Of a DNA stretch of 64,000 bases, positions 12,441 to 24,500 are shown piece after piece. Source of the stretch: Lethocerus indicus. Its lineage: Eukaryota; Arthropoda; Insecta; Hemiptera; Belostomatidae. The stretch spans positions 6,989,637-7,053,636 of the forward strand of contig JACDQD010000010.1 in the NCBI GenBank assembly GCA_019843655.1, in the 5' to 3' direction. The notes below the pieces were generated by a model, which was not told where the DNA came from, searched no databases, and was given only the letters and a program-made list of their open reading frames with translations. A program made the position numbers and the translations under genes. Each line of letters begins with the position of its first letter. The first letter of the stretch is position 1.

Positions 12441-14910
12441 ATCGTAGCTCGGTTTATCTGATGTCAGAGGTCGTTACGAAATTGTAGGGACCGGGGGGGA
12501 GGGGCCGTCCCGCTGTTATTTGAAAACGGGAGACCGAGCAGCGGCAGTGATTTACGGCCGCATTTCGATTCGGGATATCTCCATGAAGATTTATTCGGGA
12601 TCGGAGATTCGAACCGTCTTAAAAATAACGAATAGCGCGCAGTCCCTTTTTCGCAGTTCCTTTCCAATCAAAATTGGCCGGGAAAATATATGGTTCCGGT
12701 CTCTCCGAAAGTTCACCCGTCTTCCACGCGTCACAGACTATTGGAAAATAGAATTTGATTACAGACACAACATTATTATTGGCGGTCTATCAACATAGGA
12801 TAATAGGGATTAGCATGGGTAAGATTGTCTGTTATCACTCGGGTTTTCGGCCCATCGGGTTAGTTAGGAATTAAACTGGAAGAGCACCTGAATCACATAA
12901 AACACACAATTATTCAATACGGCGTTTAGTATACTAACAGTTCAGTCAACGGAACGCTTCCGTATAAAGCATACACTGTTATTCCATTTCTCTTTCTTCG
13001 GGGAAGGGACGGAAAATAATTTGCTTTAACCTAAATACAACGACGCCGTGACCTTATAGAACTGGATGTTCTCGAAAGAAAGATGTGACTAAGAGAAACG
13101 GACGACGAAGCATATGTAAAGGTCGAGGATACCAACTTGCAACGCCACAAAAAAACGGCGACGAATTGCATGATCTATTTTTTTCAAACCACCAACTGGC
13201 GAACATATATTCGTGTATATATGCTACATGAAAATATACATTTAATTGTATTGCCAATAAAATAAAAGTAAGCCTAAAGAAACAATCGCTGTGGCGTTTC
13301 CCTATCAGAGAGAACGAACTAAAACAATTAATGGAAATGTAGTCCATAATCAAAGAAGAATAAAAGGAAAATAAACAATTGAATGAATATGTTTTATAAT
13401 TGATACATGAGCTCAATGACATCTACATCTACTTCTATAGGTATATAAAGAAATAACTTTCAGTTATCGGCGAGTCATTCTCAACCGCGTTCAATAAAAC
13501 GGTGCCTCTATTCGCAACAGATTAACGCATGAAATCGCGCTTCAGAATCAATTAGGTACCGTTCGGTCAGGTGGTGTTTGTCGCCGGTAGCCAGGGTACC
13601 AGGGCTGTGAAATTCGGGCCGCCTTCAATGGGGAAACTGTTTCGAGTTCCAGCGGAGCGTGGCGACCATTCGAAATCGTTTCTTGAGGACGCCCTCCTCC
13701 CTCCTATTATTGCGGTACCGGCGGGTTTTATGGAACCCCCATTCGAATTGAATAAGGCGGGGGCCCACGTGCCAAGCCGCCGACTATTTTTTTATGCAAG
13801 TCAGAAACGAAGTCCCGAGACCGCGAAGTACCCCGCGCTCGCCCGGCGTCGTCCCGATAAGGAGGAGTTTATTTCGAAACGGGGGGAATCTTCATGTGGA
13901 CGGCAATACATCGTTTTACCGCCGCCCGTTTCACAGCCAGATGACATGGTTTTATGGAAGTTTCTGTATCTTGGGAAATGTTTGCTGAGCAAAATATAAA
14001 AAAGAGGAATTTAATGCAGAATTGGACGTAGTTTTCCTCGAATAAAGCTGATTATACAAGTATTATAGATTTAAATTATATAGTTTTTTCCCCAAACCCA
14101 TTCCGAAAACGTAGAGAAGTAGATCAGGAAGGTAGAGAGATGCGACAAGGTACTTAACAAATTCACGCATCAACGTATTATCTTCTACGTGTATTCATTA
14201 AGTAATTTTTTACTATGAAAAATTAACATCGTATGTTCTACTTATAGTTTAGACGTGCAACCCATTCTGTATCAGAATTTTGTAAAAATCGAATAAGGCA
14301 ATTTATTGTCCGTCTAAAGTACATGTCAACATAATTAACGCGATCAAATGGTTCAATTACTTCCTGGCCCGTTTCGTACATATGACGTGTGAATTATTAA
14401 ATACCGTATGTAATTACCGTTGAAATCGGGAACGGTACGAGCTACTGAGCGTGTATGTAATTAGTATGGGTTACGCTAGAAAGGAAATCAGTGCGAAATA
14501 TCCAACGGTGCATTCGAAACAACGCTGTATAAAAACAAAATGAACCCGCAACACGATTTCAATAGATGCGGATTCTCGTTTTGTTTGTACGCCGGGCGTA
14601 AATGAAACGTATTATTCGTCTGATAAACGTTGCCGAATAAGGAACGGGCCAGGGACCGGACAATGGTATCATTTAACAGAGCGTGTGGCTCCGAGTCGAC
14701 ACCCACGCACGACTATCATGACTCACGCACTCTCTACCGGCCCCGGGCCTGGAATTAAATTAATGTTCTCGATGATTAATTGGACGTATCACTACTGATT
14801 ATCATACCAATGCCCAGCCAGAGCGGTTCGGATAGTATTTGGAACGCGTTGAAAAGCTCCGGCGGACCGGCTCTTTAAGCCCGAGCCGATAACACTGAAA
14901 GTACTAAAAA
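12440..14910. other. Gene-free DNA
   Basis: A GC-rich frame at 13571-13999 (+, 142 codons) is open but has no signal peptide, domain or clear splice structure; I treat it as chance. AT-rich stretches lie at 13160-13420 and 14020-14340. A unique mixed block lies at 14640-14880. Confidence 0.35.
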
Positions 14911-14917
14911 CATTTTT

Positions 14918-15055
14918 TTGTGTGCGAGAGTTTGTAATATCGTAGTTTTACTGTTCTTCTGTCTCCCCTGGATCTTTTGCTAGACCGGTTTCGGCTGCTC
15001 GCCATCTGAAATAGTCTGTCAGTACGGTGGTGAGTCACTCTGGCACATTGGATGA
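14918..15055 (+). repeat. Family A dispersed repeat, longest copy
   Basis: This copy covers most of the family. It begins TGTGTGCGAGAGTTTG, continues with a pyrimidine-rich part (CTTCTGTCTCCCCTGGATC), then TTTTGCTAGACCGG and TTTCGGCTGCTCGCCATC. It ends with TGAGTCACTCTGGCACATTG and GATGATGC. The left part is shared with the copies at 25902, 55298, 21452 and 62283. The right part (GACTCTGG.ACAT.GGATGAT) is shared with the copy at 53603. No coding capacity is visible. It is probably a short non-autonomous element or a fragment of a larger one; the class is unknown. Confidence 0.7.
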
Positions 15056-15059
15056 TGCT

Positions 15060-16260
15060 TGTGGGGGCAACCTGCTTGCACGGTCACTTCACATATACTG
15101 CGGACTATTGTTTTGTTCGTTTTTACTTTCGTTAAGCGGCTTATGTCTTTATTGGATTATCGGGTGTTTGTTGCTACCTAGCTTCAGTCGTTGAACTGTA
15201 TTCAACTGAGTCACCTTGTGAATTTATTTTCTCATTTTTTGCGTATCGAGCAGCGAAACCGGTCAAGCAAAAGACCGAACCAACGAGGTAAGACGGAAGA
15301 TCGAGTGCCTGAGCCGTGTAATAAGAGGCAGGTAATTCCCCGTTTGAAGGCGAACGGAGGGTTAAAACATTTTAAACTGGAACCAATATTTCCGACCAGA
15401 CCGGGCTTTCCAATTCCAGTAATGGTCCGGGGGATTCCCGAATCAATACGGCTGGAAATGGGAGGAGGGTGGATCGAGCAACTAGGTTACTCCGTCTCAC
15501 CATTAGACCCGAGTGTGTGTGTGCTTGTGAGTGGGTGCACCAACGTGTGCGCGCGCTAGGGCGAGAAATGAGGGTCGGGGGGGACCAACCCCCCGCAGCC
15601 CGGGCTTGGGGTAGGACTGGAATTAATAAACTGCAATCTCCTGACGGCCGGGGTTAGGGGCGGCCTTCTCGATCCCTTATGTCCTTATTTACTTCGTTCC
15701 GGTATCTCCGACCCCCCTCACGGCCTAAACTAAAAGGCCGTGTTTCCTAGTTTTCCCCGGACTCGATTCGGAAAGGGAAGCGGTAAACGATTTATGCGAA
15801 TCCCGGGCCCCGGACCCACAACTCAAGGTCCGCCCGCGGTCCTAACTGTCCAGATAACGATGATATATCGCCTCAACTAAGATATCGATTTCGTCGACCC
15901 TGACTCGTTACTTCTTTCCAAGTACTTACCGGCGTATAAACCGGAATGATTCTTCTTCACCACTACTTACAGAATAAGAATATCAACTATATTTACACGT
16001 ATATACATTGACAACCCGAAAAATCTCGTTAAAAATACGGTTTAGATTTTTTAAATTGTATACTTTTGGTGGAAAATCCACCAAAGGTACTAGGTAGTGA
16101 GGAAATCACGCGGATTTAAGACAGTGATATTCTGGAAGCTGGCGCTGGGATTGCAATGGATGTATTACGTATGTATTCTTCGTTGTGGATGGGACTCAGG
16201 GTCTATCCGATGGTCATAAATCAATCCTTCTAAGCAAACAATTTTAGGTGACTTAATGAT
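15060..16260. other. Gene-free DNA with GT/GC alternating run
   Basis: GAGTGTGTGTGTGCTTGTGA and ACGTGTGCGCGCGC (about 15511-15557) form an imperfect alternating purine-pyrimidine run. The DNA at 15560-15850 is GC-rich and unique, and at 15960-16080 AT-rich. The open frame at 15191-15559 (+) has no recognisable domain. Confidence 0.4.
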
Positions 16261-16266
16261 GGCCTC

Positions 16267-16300
16267 GATGAATTTTCATGAGCCGACATCATGATTAATG
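16267..16300 (+). repeat. Family C repeat, copy 1
   Basis: A 34-bp sequence beginning GATGAATTTTCATGAGCCGA is 32/34 identical to the copy at 16619-16652, 352 bp away. The flanks are much less similar, so this is either a diverged tandem duplication with a conserved core or a short dispersed motif. Confidence 0.75.
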
Positions 16301-16618
16301 ACGTGGAAATCTTTATAGGCTTATGAGCCTGGATAGGACCGGAACAACAGAGTGTTCATCGACTGATTAGATTACTATTTTAAAATGATGAATCTGTCAA
16401 ATCTTGATTGAAACAATTTGATGGGCATAAATTTCCCTCGTCTGCTTTAAATAACCAAGAAGAACATGTATCACTAATACATCGCGAAATAGTTATTACT
16501 GAGAACGTTCACAGTGAAGCAAAGCAAACACATTGTGGACCATGACCCGAGGGGACTTAGCCTATCACAATTTATCATATTTCCGAACAAACGATATTCG
16601 ACGTCTCGATCTCACCTT

Positions 16619-16652
16619 GATGAATTTTCATGAGCCGACAACAAGATTAATG
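16619..16652 (+). repeat. Family C repeat, copy 2
   Basis: This is the second 34-bp copy (two substitutions relative to 16267-16300). It lies inside a 73-codon open frame (16533-16754), where it reads M-N-F-H-E-P-T-T-R-L-M. The first copy has the same frame but reaches a stop after H-E-P-T-S. A similar reading (F-M-H-E-P-K-T-R-L) appears at 47106-47140. I do not recognise a protein family, and these frames may not be translated. Confidence 0.7.
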
Positions 16653-16759
16653 GAATCCTCAAATTTGTCCATCGGGGTTGATTTACATGAGGCCGAAACC
16701 GTACAAGAGATATTCAAATTTGCAAATTACCAATTTTTTTTGTCAGTCGATTAAACGCG

Positions 16760-18450
16760 CAGTGTTCGACTGCCGGAAACGTTTTCCAGCGCCTTCCATT
16801 GATTGGATTTCGCAAGGCGTCGCAATCGTTCGAACAGGTGCATGACATAGTTGGCATCTTGGAATGGTCCAAGGTTATGAAGATGTGACGCAATCTGCTG
16901 GCGGTGTGATCATCTTAAATTGACTATAGGAGAGGACGAGAGCGGATCTCTTTCCTCACATATCATTAGGGTATAAATACGAAAAAAATACATATCATGA
17001 ATATAATTAGTTTTTTAATTTGACGCATGCGGAAGTAGAAAACACAAATAAGACACTTTTGTAACTGAAATTTTAATGTTGTGTATAATTTTTTGCCTTT
17101 TCTAAGTTTAATATTTTATTTAGTATAGAATGGTATTTTGTAAGTTTCGCGTATACTTTTGTAAGTCATTCAATAAAAGGAAATAATATCTGTGATGGAA
17201 ACAATATTCACCCTCTGTTCCACGAAATTGTTTGAAGATGAACATCACCGAATAGCGAATCGCTGACGTAAACACGACGTGACTCAATCACCCGGGGTTA
17301 AGGAACTAATTATTAATTTTTTCCCCAGGAGGATTCCTGATCGGGGTGTAAAACCCGGCCAATTGGTTCGCTGGAACAGGGACCGCACGGGAATCCACGA
17401 TGAGCCAACTACTTCGGCGATGACGTTCCGAGAACTCTCGACCGGGAGGAGGCCGGAAGGAAGGTGCTGCATACCGCGGGAACCTCTGGTGCAGTCACCC
17501 GTCGTCGTCGATGATCGGGGGCAATGTCTGAGCTTATGAGCTACGAGGAAAAACCGACCGATTCCTGGAAGCCGGGTCGGCACAAGGACGAGGCAAACGA
17601 GCAATGAGGCTTAATGACTTAATTATTGATAAATGTATTTTCATCCAAAAATTATTCATTTATTTTTCTTTAATACTTGTTAGAAATAAGAAACAAAATA
17701 GGGCCGGTCGAAAGTACCTCTTGACCTGGATCTGAACCGAAGGAGGAAATTCGTAAACCCTACATAGATTCGAATATCTCTGTTCGCCATGAAACCTACT
17801 AATTTGTCATTTGGGCACAACCATATTATGTCCTATTGAATGCGATACAAAAATTGTAACAATTTAAATAATGTTTGAATCGAACTCCTGGTGATTCAGC
17901 TAGATGAATGAGCTCTGGGCGGGGGGTTCTGGGAAGGAAATTTCGCGATATACGAATCGAGAAATTCATCCCCCGAAACTTATTATTCGGAACTGTAAAA
18001 GCACTGAAAACGTAAAAGAAAGAAAAAAATGAAACCTTAAATGGTGCAATTCTCAGCCGAGTCGGTGTGAGAGGGAGGAGGATAAGACTTGAGTCAGGGG
18101 ATATGAATCCGACCGTATCTCTGGGGAACATGACAACTGAGGGTACAGAGGACTTGTTTCTGCGGGTAATTGTTGTCCCGGAGCGCGACATTAAGAACAC
18201 AGAGCTCGAGTTTCTTCTGCCTCTCCGGTGACTCTCTACCTTATAAAGGCAGAGAGTCCGATAGTCCCCTCCTCCCGACCAAGACTTGTTATACGTAATT
18301 CAAACGCCCTGCAACTATTAAATTTTCTCCGCGCCGTCGCCACCCCGGCGACCGTAAAAATTCAGTCTCTCCCGGCGTCTTTTATGGAGCGGGGCAGGTT
18401 TTTATTCGACCGCCGGCTCGAAATATCCCCGCTGGCCCCGCCTTCCGCAT
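16760..18450. other. Gene-free DNA
   Basis: It is AT-rich at 16960-17200 and 17610-17700, and mixed elsewhere. Overlapping open frames on both strands at 17279-17604 reflect stop-poor composition. No gene is supported. Confidence 0.4.
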
Positions 18451-18454
18451 AGTG

Positions 18455-18483
18455 CTAAGCCCCCTTAAGTCCCGGGGGCTTAG
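18455..18483. repeat. Perfect 10-bp stem hairpin
   Basis: CTAAGCCCCC and GGGGGCTTAG are separated by 9 bases, giving a stable GC-rich stem-loop. Its function is unknown. In eukaryotic DNA it is not a terminator; it may be a fortuitous inverted repeat. Confidence 0.6.
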
Positions 18484-18489
18484 AAATGC

Positions 18490-21445
18490 CGCGCAGTCTT
18501 ACGGCCCGGGGAAAGAAACGTCCTCTGTCCCTCCTCCTTCGACTGACAGCCTTTGAAGATTAAAGCCGCAAGTTCGCGCTGTTCCTTCGAAGTCCTGACG
18601 TATAAGAATTCTGAAAGCATGAACTTCCCACCATCGGACAAATGATGAATCTGCAGCCTTTCGCTCGTATAATAGTAACAGTCCTGTCTTAAAATTAAAT
18701 CCTTAGCGAGGTAGTAAGGTAGAAATACTAATCCCGACTTGAGAGTAATTTCACGTCGGATTAGCCACAATCCGACCACAATATTTTATACGTAACTATA
18801 TCTGCGACCGAACCTCCCATAAAGAGGTTTTAGCTTACTCAGACTTAACGGATTCACAGGGACACATGCACAGTAATAGCAATTATTACCAGGCTGCATT
18901 CAGATTGAAAATTATACGAATTCTAACAGTCGTCAGGACCTGCCTTATTTCATGTTCCTTCCCTGTTCAATTCTCCCTACACGTCCCCCACTGTTTAAAA
19001 ACATACGAACCTGCTTAAATCAATGCTTGTATTAATCAAGACAACCGGTGAATAGTACCGAAGGGAAAAGCGCAGGTGGGATATGACGCCTGTAAGGATC
19101 TTAGAGTCCCCACCATAGGGGAGCAGTATTTCCTTATTCTATCTGCAGGGGAGGGAGGAACCCTCCTTCTATTTGTCCCAGTTGTAATTACGCGGCTAAG
19201 CCGATAAGTACCGCAGTGGGGAGGAATGTCTACGCTGAGGTGAAGAACTCCGCTGTAGCCGGCAGAGCAAGACGCACCGTGCAAAAGTTGCGGGCCCAAC
19301 TACCGTGAAGCGGGTCGCGTTTGTTTATTAACGCGGAAGTGACTTACTGCGCTTTGCCGGACTTTAACACTGGGAAATTGTTAACCGGAAGGACAGACGG
19401 CCCGTGACCACTGACCGCTCCTTTCACGTTCACGTTTGCATTTGTTCATCCTCCGCTTAATTTCAAGTTCTAAAGTCTTTTCTTCATTTTCAACTTAATA
19501 CAGTCGCTAGCAATTCTACCTTAAACAGATCAATTAGAAGCTACGTGAGGGTTAAGACCAGTGTAACCAATGAAATGGTCTACAATCGCAATAAGTTAGG
19601 ACCAAATATAAACGAAATAATGTATGAACTTCTGGTCTGGTGGATACTATGTCCAGTTTTATTAGTTTGGTAGTCCTAAGAAATTCTATCAGTACGTTCG
19701 TGCGTTTTATTAGAATATGTTAAACCGTCAGCAGAATATGTGAAATTATCGATTATCATAATTTGAAATTTGGAGTTTACCTACTTTGTGAACAAATTTT
19801 AAGTTAAATACTAAAGACGTTGCTTCGCGCATGGGAGGTGGCGTATAACATATCATTAGTTAATATATGTCAGTAAAATTATATTTAAATGAAATTTGGG
19901 CTGAAAAATATGTTCTCGATTCCCCTTTGAATTTTATCTCTTAATTTAATAATTACAATTCCAGAGAACGTAAATAAAGCAAAAAGTGAAACACTCTAGC
20001 ACTGGGGTTTGACCAGCAGTTTAATGGCTATCGGTATTAGAGCGTTATGGACCGGATTTGTCGCGTGTTCCTACAATGTACAATGCAAGGGAACTTGTAT
20101 TTGTACGGAGGGTCGGTGTACCCTGTGTTGTGTAACGGCGCCTCAGAGCGTTATCTCGGCCGGCCGGTATTTATTGCGAACGTCCGGGGACAGTCGCACG
20201 CGTCTCAGATAAATTGTCCAGTTAGCCAAACGGGAGAACGGGTAAAACCGAGAACGCCGACTTCGGCCCCAAGTAGTTCCCTTTCGTGTCGTTTTATCGT
20301 ATTTTCTCCCCTCCCAAACGCCCTCTTATTAGGGTATAGCCTGCTGTTCGGTTTCCCTTCGGTCAAGGGAGGATTAATTAAGTTCACTATTACTAGAGGT
20401 TGCAAAGTTTCCTTCAATAAGCTGAGTCTTCATTGATTTTCTCTATCAATTTGCACAATGTATAATTATGTTTGGCATGTTTGAATGTTTTACTCTCAAT
20501 ACTGCCTGCAATTATTTATTTCTCATTATTCTTGCCGTTTCCTCGTTAGCGACACTTTTCCTTTTTTTCTTTGCAAAGAACACTATCCCCGCCCCGGTAC
20601 CAGACTCCTTTGTAACCTATTAACTTTCATGGACACGAAGCAAAAGTGAAAACTGTGAGCCATTAAGAACAAGAATCACAATTTAGTGCCAATCATTCCG
20701 CCGTGTGTTCCGACCAGCGGCAAATCACGGTCGGCGCACACTAAATAACCGACGGAGGAAGATCCTTGGAGTGTAAATAGCGTTGAGACCGTACAAGGAG
20801 TACAAGGCCGGTCGGGGCTCGTCTCCTTTCGTCACGACGGGCGCATCGAACAGTTGCGAAACGCAATTGCCATTTCCAGAGCGGGCGGAATGGGACTCCT
20901 CCTCATTCGAAGCCGACGGGGCCCTTGACACACAAAAAAAAGGACCTGAAGGCGTCGATCAGTCATTGACAATTAGGAGAACCGTCCTCTGGCCGGACGT
21001 AAATCACGTTTCGGTAACATGACAGGATTCGAGGAATTACCACGGTCGAGGGCGCCACGGTGGAAAGACGCCGGTGGACGTTGTCCAGGGCGTCTAAAGA
21101 GTGGAAGAAGGGAGGCCAACTTAACTTATTATGAAAACAACTTTTTCACGATAGTCAGAAATTGAAGAATTTTTTTAAAGATTGTATCGATTCCAAACTC
21201 ATAAATAACAAAAACTTTACTTACTACTCGGCGTAACTTCTTAAACTAATTTTGTCTACTTGCTGGCAGCTTACCTATAACAAAAAATAATACACGGTAT
21301 TACAAACAAATTCTGTGAGAAAAAATAAACTAACAAGACTTATAATAGGTTTCTATAAAAGAGTTCTTCCTTACACTCTTCGAAAAAGGTATTTCATAGA
21401 CTTGAGATGGTCTACGTTAGACATTCTTCAATTAAGTAAGTTATT
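18490..21445. other. Gene-free DNA
   Basis: It is AT-rich at 19480-19990 and 21120-21400, with GC-richer unique segments at 19040-19420, 20040-20300 and 20690-21110. None of the open frames has a recognisable domain. Confidence 0.4.
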
Positions 21446-21451
21446 TTAGAT

Positions 21452-21514
21452 CGTAGATTTCGTGTGTTTCTGTCTTCTCTCGCTAGAGGAGATAAGTAAC
21501 ACACGAAATCTACG
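21452..21514. repeat. Fold-back element derived from family A (17-bp perfect stem)
   Basis: CGTAGATTTCGTGTGTT (21452-21468) is perfectly complementary to AACACACGAAATCTACG (21498-21514). The inner parts (CTTCTCTCG and AGGAGATAAG) pair imperfectly, so the hairpin is nearly closed. The left arm, TTTCGTGTGTTTCTGTCTTC, matches the left part of the family A copy at 25910-25935. This is therefore a folded-back duplicate of family A's left end. Confidence 0.8.
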
Positions 21515-21519
21515 GTATT

Positions 21520-24500
21520 CCAACCCTTCGCAGACCACAAAACAGGTATTCTAAACTTATTCTAGGTCGTAAATGTTGTAATCGTAGTTGGGATTTGCAG
21601 GACTGCTGGAATGAAACAAGACAGAATCGGACCCTGGGAAAAGCCCGAATAAGGCCCAATAAGAGCCGGATAACACCGAGTGTCAGGGCGAGTTGCATCG
21701 TTACTGTCCCGATTTCCCTTCCCCCATCCAGAGGACGTCGTGAACGCCTCAAGCCTCGTTAGCCGCGTCTCAAAATAACCCGGGGGGAAGGGGCGCTTTC
21801 AAACGGGGACCGGATTCACTTTCAACCGTACAGCGGGCACTCTCAAGTACGTTACAATACAGCTCCAAAATGCTTAACGGCGTTTCCACGAAAGTACGAG
21901 AGTCGCGAACAAGCAGAAAGTTTCTATTCGGCGTCAACAACGGCCGCAACAATTTGATATTCTTAAAATTCAATCTTCTGTAAGGCGAATATTTTGCTCT
22001 CAAGAGTGCCTACGTACTGAGCTCTTCTGGCTTAAAACCAAAAAAATGGATCAACACGAATCAATGGATCAATAGGCATGATCCTTCTTCTGGCATCGAG
22101 AATGAGTCGTCTCACCCATAATAAAAAATATTTTTGGCAGTCCTGCAGAGTCAAAATGGAGGATATATTGTCCAACTATATCACTGTAATAAAGTACTCT
22201 CTAGCAACATCTAACCGTAACGAAGGATGAAAGAATTCAGTCACAAAAGTGGAAATATATTGAACGAAAGTGTACCGAAGTTTCAGCCTTATTACCTTAA
22301 ATAATGAACGATTTTCATGCGCCGGGTGATGTAAACGAAGGTAATTTTCTCCCACCGACCACGGACTGTAATGCCGTTGACAAGTGGAAACGGTTCGCTA
22401 AGTTAGCGAGAACACGATAATTGGTACAACCCCCAACAGTTCCTCCTTTCAACTATTCCTGTTTCTATTTTCTACTATTCTATTTTTTACTATCCGTTTC
22501 TCGGAGTCAGAAGTTCAGATATTCTGACTTAAAACACAGCGGCGGAATCGGGCGACAGAATAAACATCAAATTTTCGAGGACGTCCATTCTAATTCTATC
22601 GAATTTCCTTCTGTTTGAAATAACTTTAGGGATATTTTAAATAAAATTACAATAATAAACGAACGCGGTTAAATTTCAGACTTGCGCCAACGCGCATTAT
22701 AAAAAAATTCTTGTACGAGAGGCATAAATTATTTTATTAACCTCTAGTGCTCACAGGACGATGTATGAGTATTCCCTACGTAGTGTTACTGACCATGAGG
22801 TTTTGAAGAGCAAACGTAAAGGACACGAGCGAAGGTGAACCTTAAAATCGAAACGTCGGAGATTCCGGATGCCGGTTTGGGGGACCGCATGACCGTCCAC
22901 CAATTCTTCGGGGCTGAAAGCAACATTTCTTTTCCGGAAGTTCAGAAACAGGAAACAGGACATCGACAAGACGTCGCGGCGGGAAACAATTTATACTTCA
23001 CTCGGGTATAAATCAGACTGCCGGGGATCGGAGGCGGTTAAGTCAGAGTGCTGCGGCCATTGTTGTAAATCTTTTTGCCCGTGTCACAACCGAAGGGGGG
23101 GGGGGGGGAATAATATCGGAACTCGCTTCGGAACGATCGCGAATTTACGACCCTCTTTTCCGAAGCTTTATGCCAAACGCCGGTGTCCGCTAATTCTTTT
23201 TTTTTATCTCTAACCGCCCGTGTTTATTACTCGGTCCGACCGGCCGTAATTCAAAGCTCGTGAGAAAGGAAAAAGAAAGATGCTCAGAATGGCAATGCAA
23301 GCCGGATGGGGGGAGCAGGGGGAGCTCGAGGAGATGCGAACGCTATGTCACTTGGAGATATTATCTTAAACTTTAACCCCGGCTAAGTGCGCACTATTAC
23401 AGGCCCCTTTCATAAGCCAAATATCGCAGTTGGGCGGCAGGTACTGAATCATTTCCAGCAGACTATGTATCATTCCTAACAACCTGAAAGGATGATGAAC
23501 CTCCTTTTTAGGTTTGGAATCAAACGGTTTAGGAGTGTTTTCGATCCTTTACCGAATACAGAATAGGTACGACTAAAACCTCGTGATAACACACACATGA
23601 TAACGCTATAATTCTTTACAGCGAATAACATTCCGATATGATGTCAAAATATAATAAAAATAATATTATCCGCCGTAACTCTTCGTCTGCAGCGTAAATG
23701 AACGGTTCTTCCAATTAACGAGAATTTGTTAATTGCCCATGTCTTCCGCGGTGTACGCAAACCTTGGGAAGGAATGACCGAACAAGGAGATACATTAATT
23801 TTTATTTCGAAACACCGAGAATTATCTCCACATGTCAAATTCAACCTTCACATTTGAACCTTCGCTGTATTTCAATTGGCCGATTGAGCCTATTACTTCC
23901 ACGAATGTCATAGGCAACAAACTGACAGACCCTGAATAAGGTTTCAAAGCCTGCCCATTAGCGGGGGAACTAAATCGTGACAGACTCCCAGGTAAGTTGT
24001 GGTACCGAGTTGGGTAGGTATCGCGTAGGGGAATAGAGCACGTCGGCGAAGGCGATTCAAACCGTCAGACTTAATTACAAGAAATGATTTAAACCTCTCC
24101 AAGCGCTAATGGGACTTGTCTACATCTGGTGTTCGGCTATTAACTCGGCGAAACGTTAAAAGGCGACGGTCGGTACCCGGCCTCTCGGCTGTTAATCCGC
24201 TGTCAGCGACGTGGCTTTCAATTTCATTTTAAATTATGTATCGGAACTGATGCATCTGAATGTGATTCGGGCCCGACATGTCACGACCGGTTATTGTCCG
24301 TCGGAGCGCGAAATCGTTCAGGACAGAAAGGGAGTATGGGCTCGCGCTGAATAATGGAATATGGCCTCGGAAAATGGCTCTAACGCCCATATATATTCCG
24401 ATATTGAGCGCAGATATGTAACCGCTGGGATGTATTTTAAACATAAAGACACAGTGCCTCAAGTGGGTACTGTCGTAAGATTCATAGGTCTAAATCGCAT

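Noticed and set aside
13571..13999. 142-codon plus-strand frame in GC-rich DNA
   Set aside because: No homology recognised, and shadow frames are also open. GC-rich DNA has fewer stop codons.
14773..14782. TGATTAATTG (and TGATTGATTA at 59083), perfect Hox-Exd type sites
   Set aside because: About two matches to this consensus are expected by chance in 64 kb on both strands.
18980..19015. Possible third family D module on the minus strand (acceptor-like TTTAAGCAG then GTTCGTATGTTTTT)
   Set aside because: Only the first few exon bases resemble family D, and there is no matching donor.
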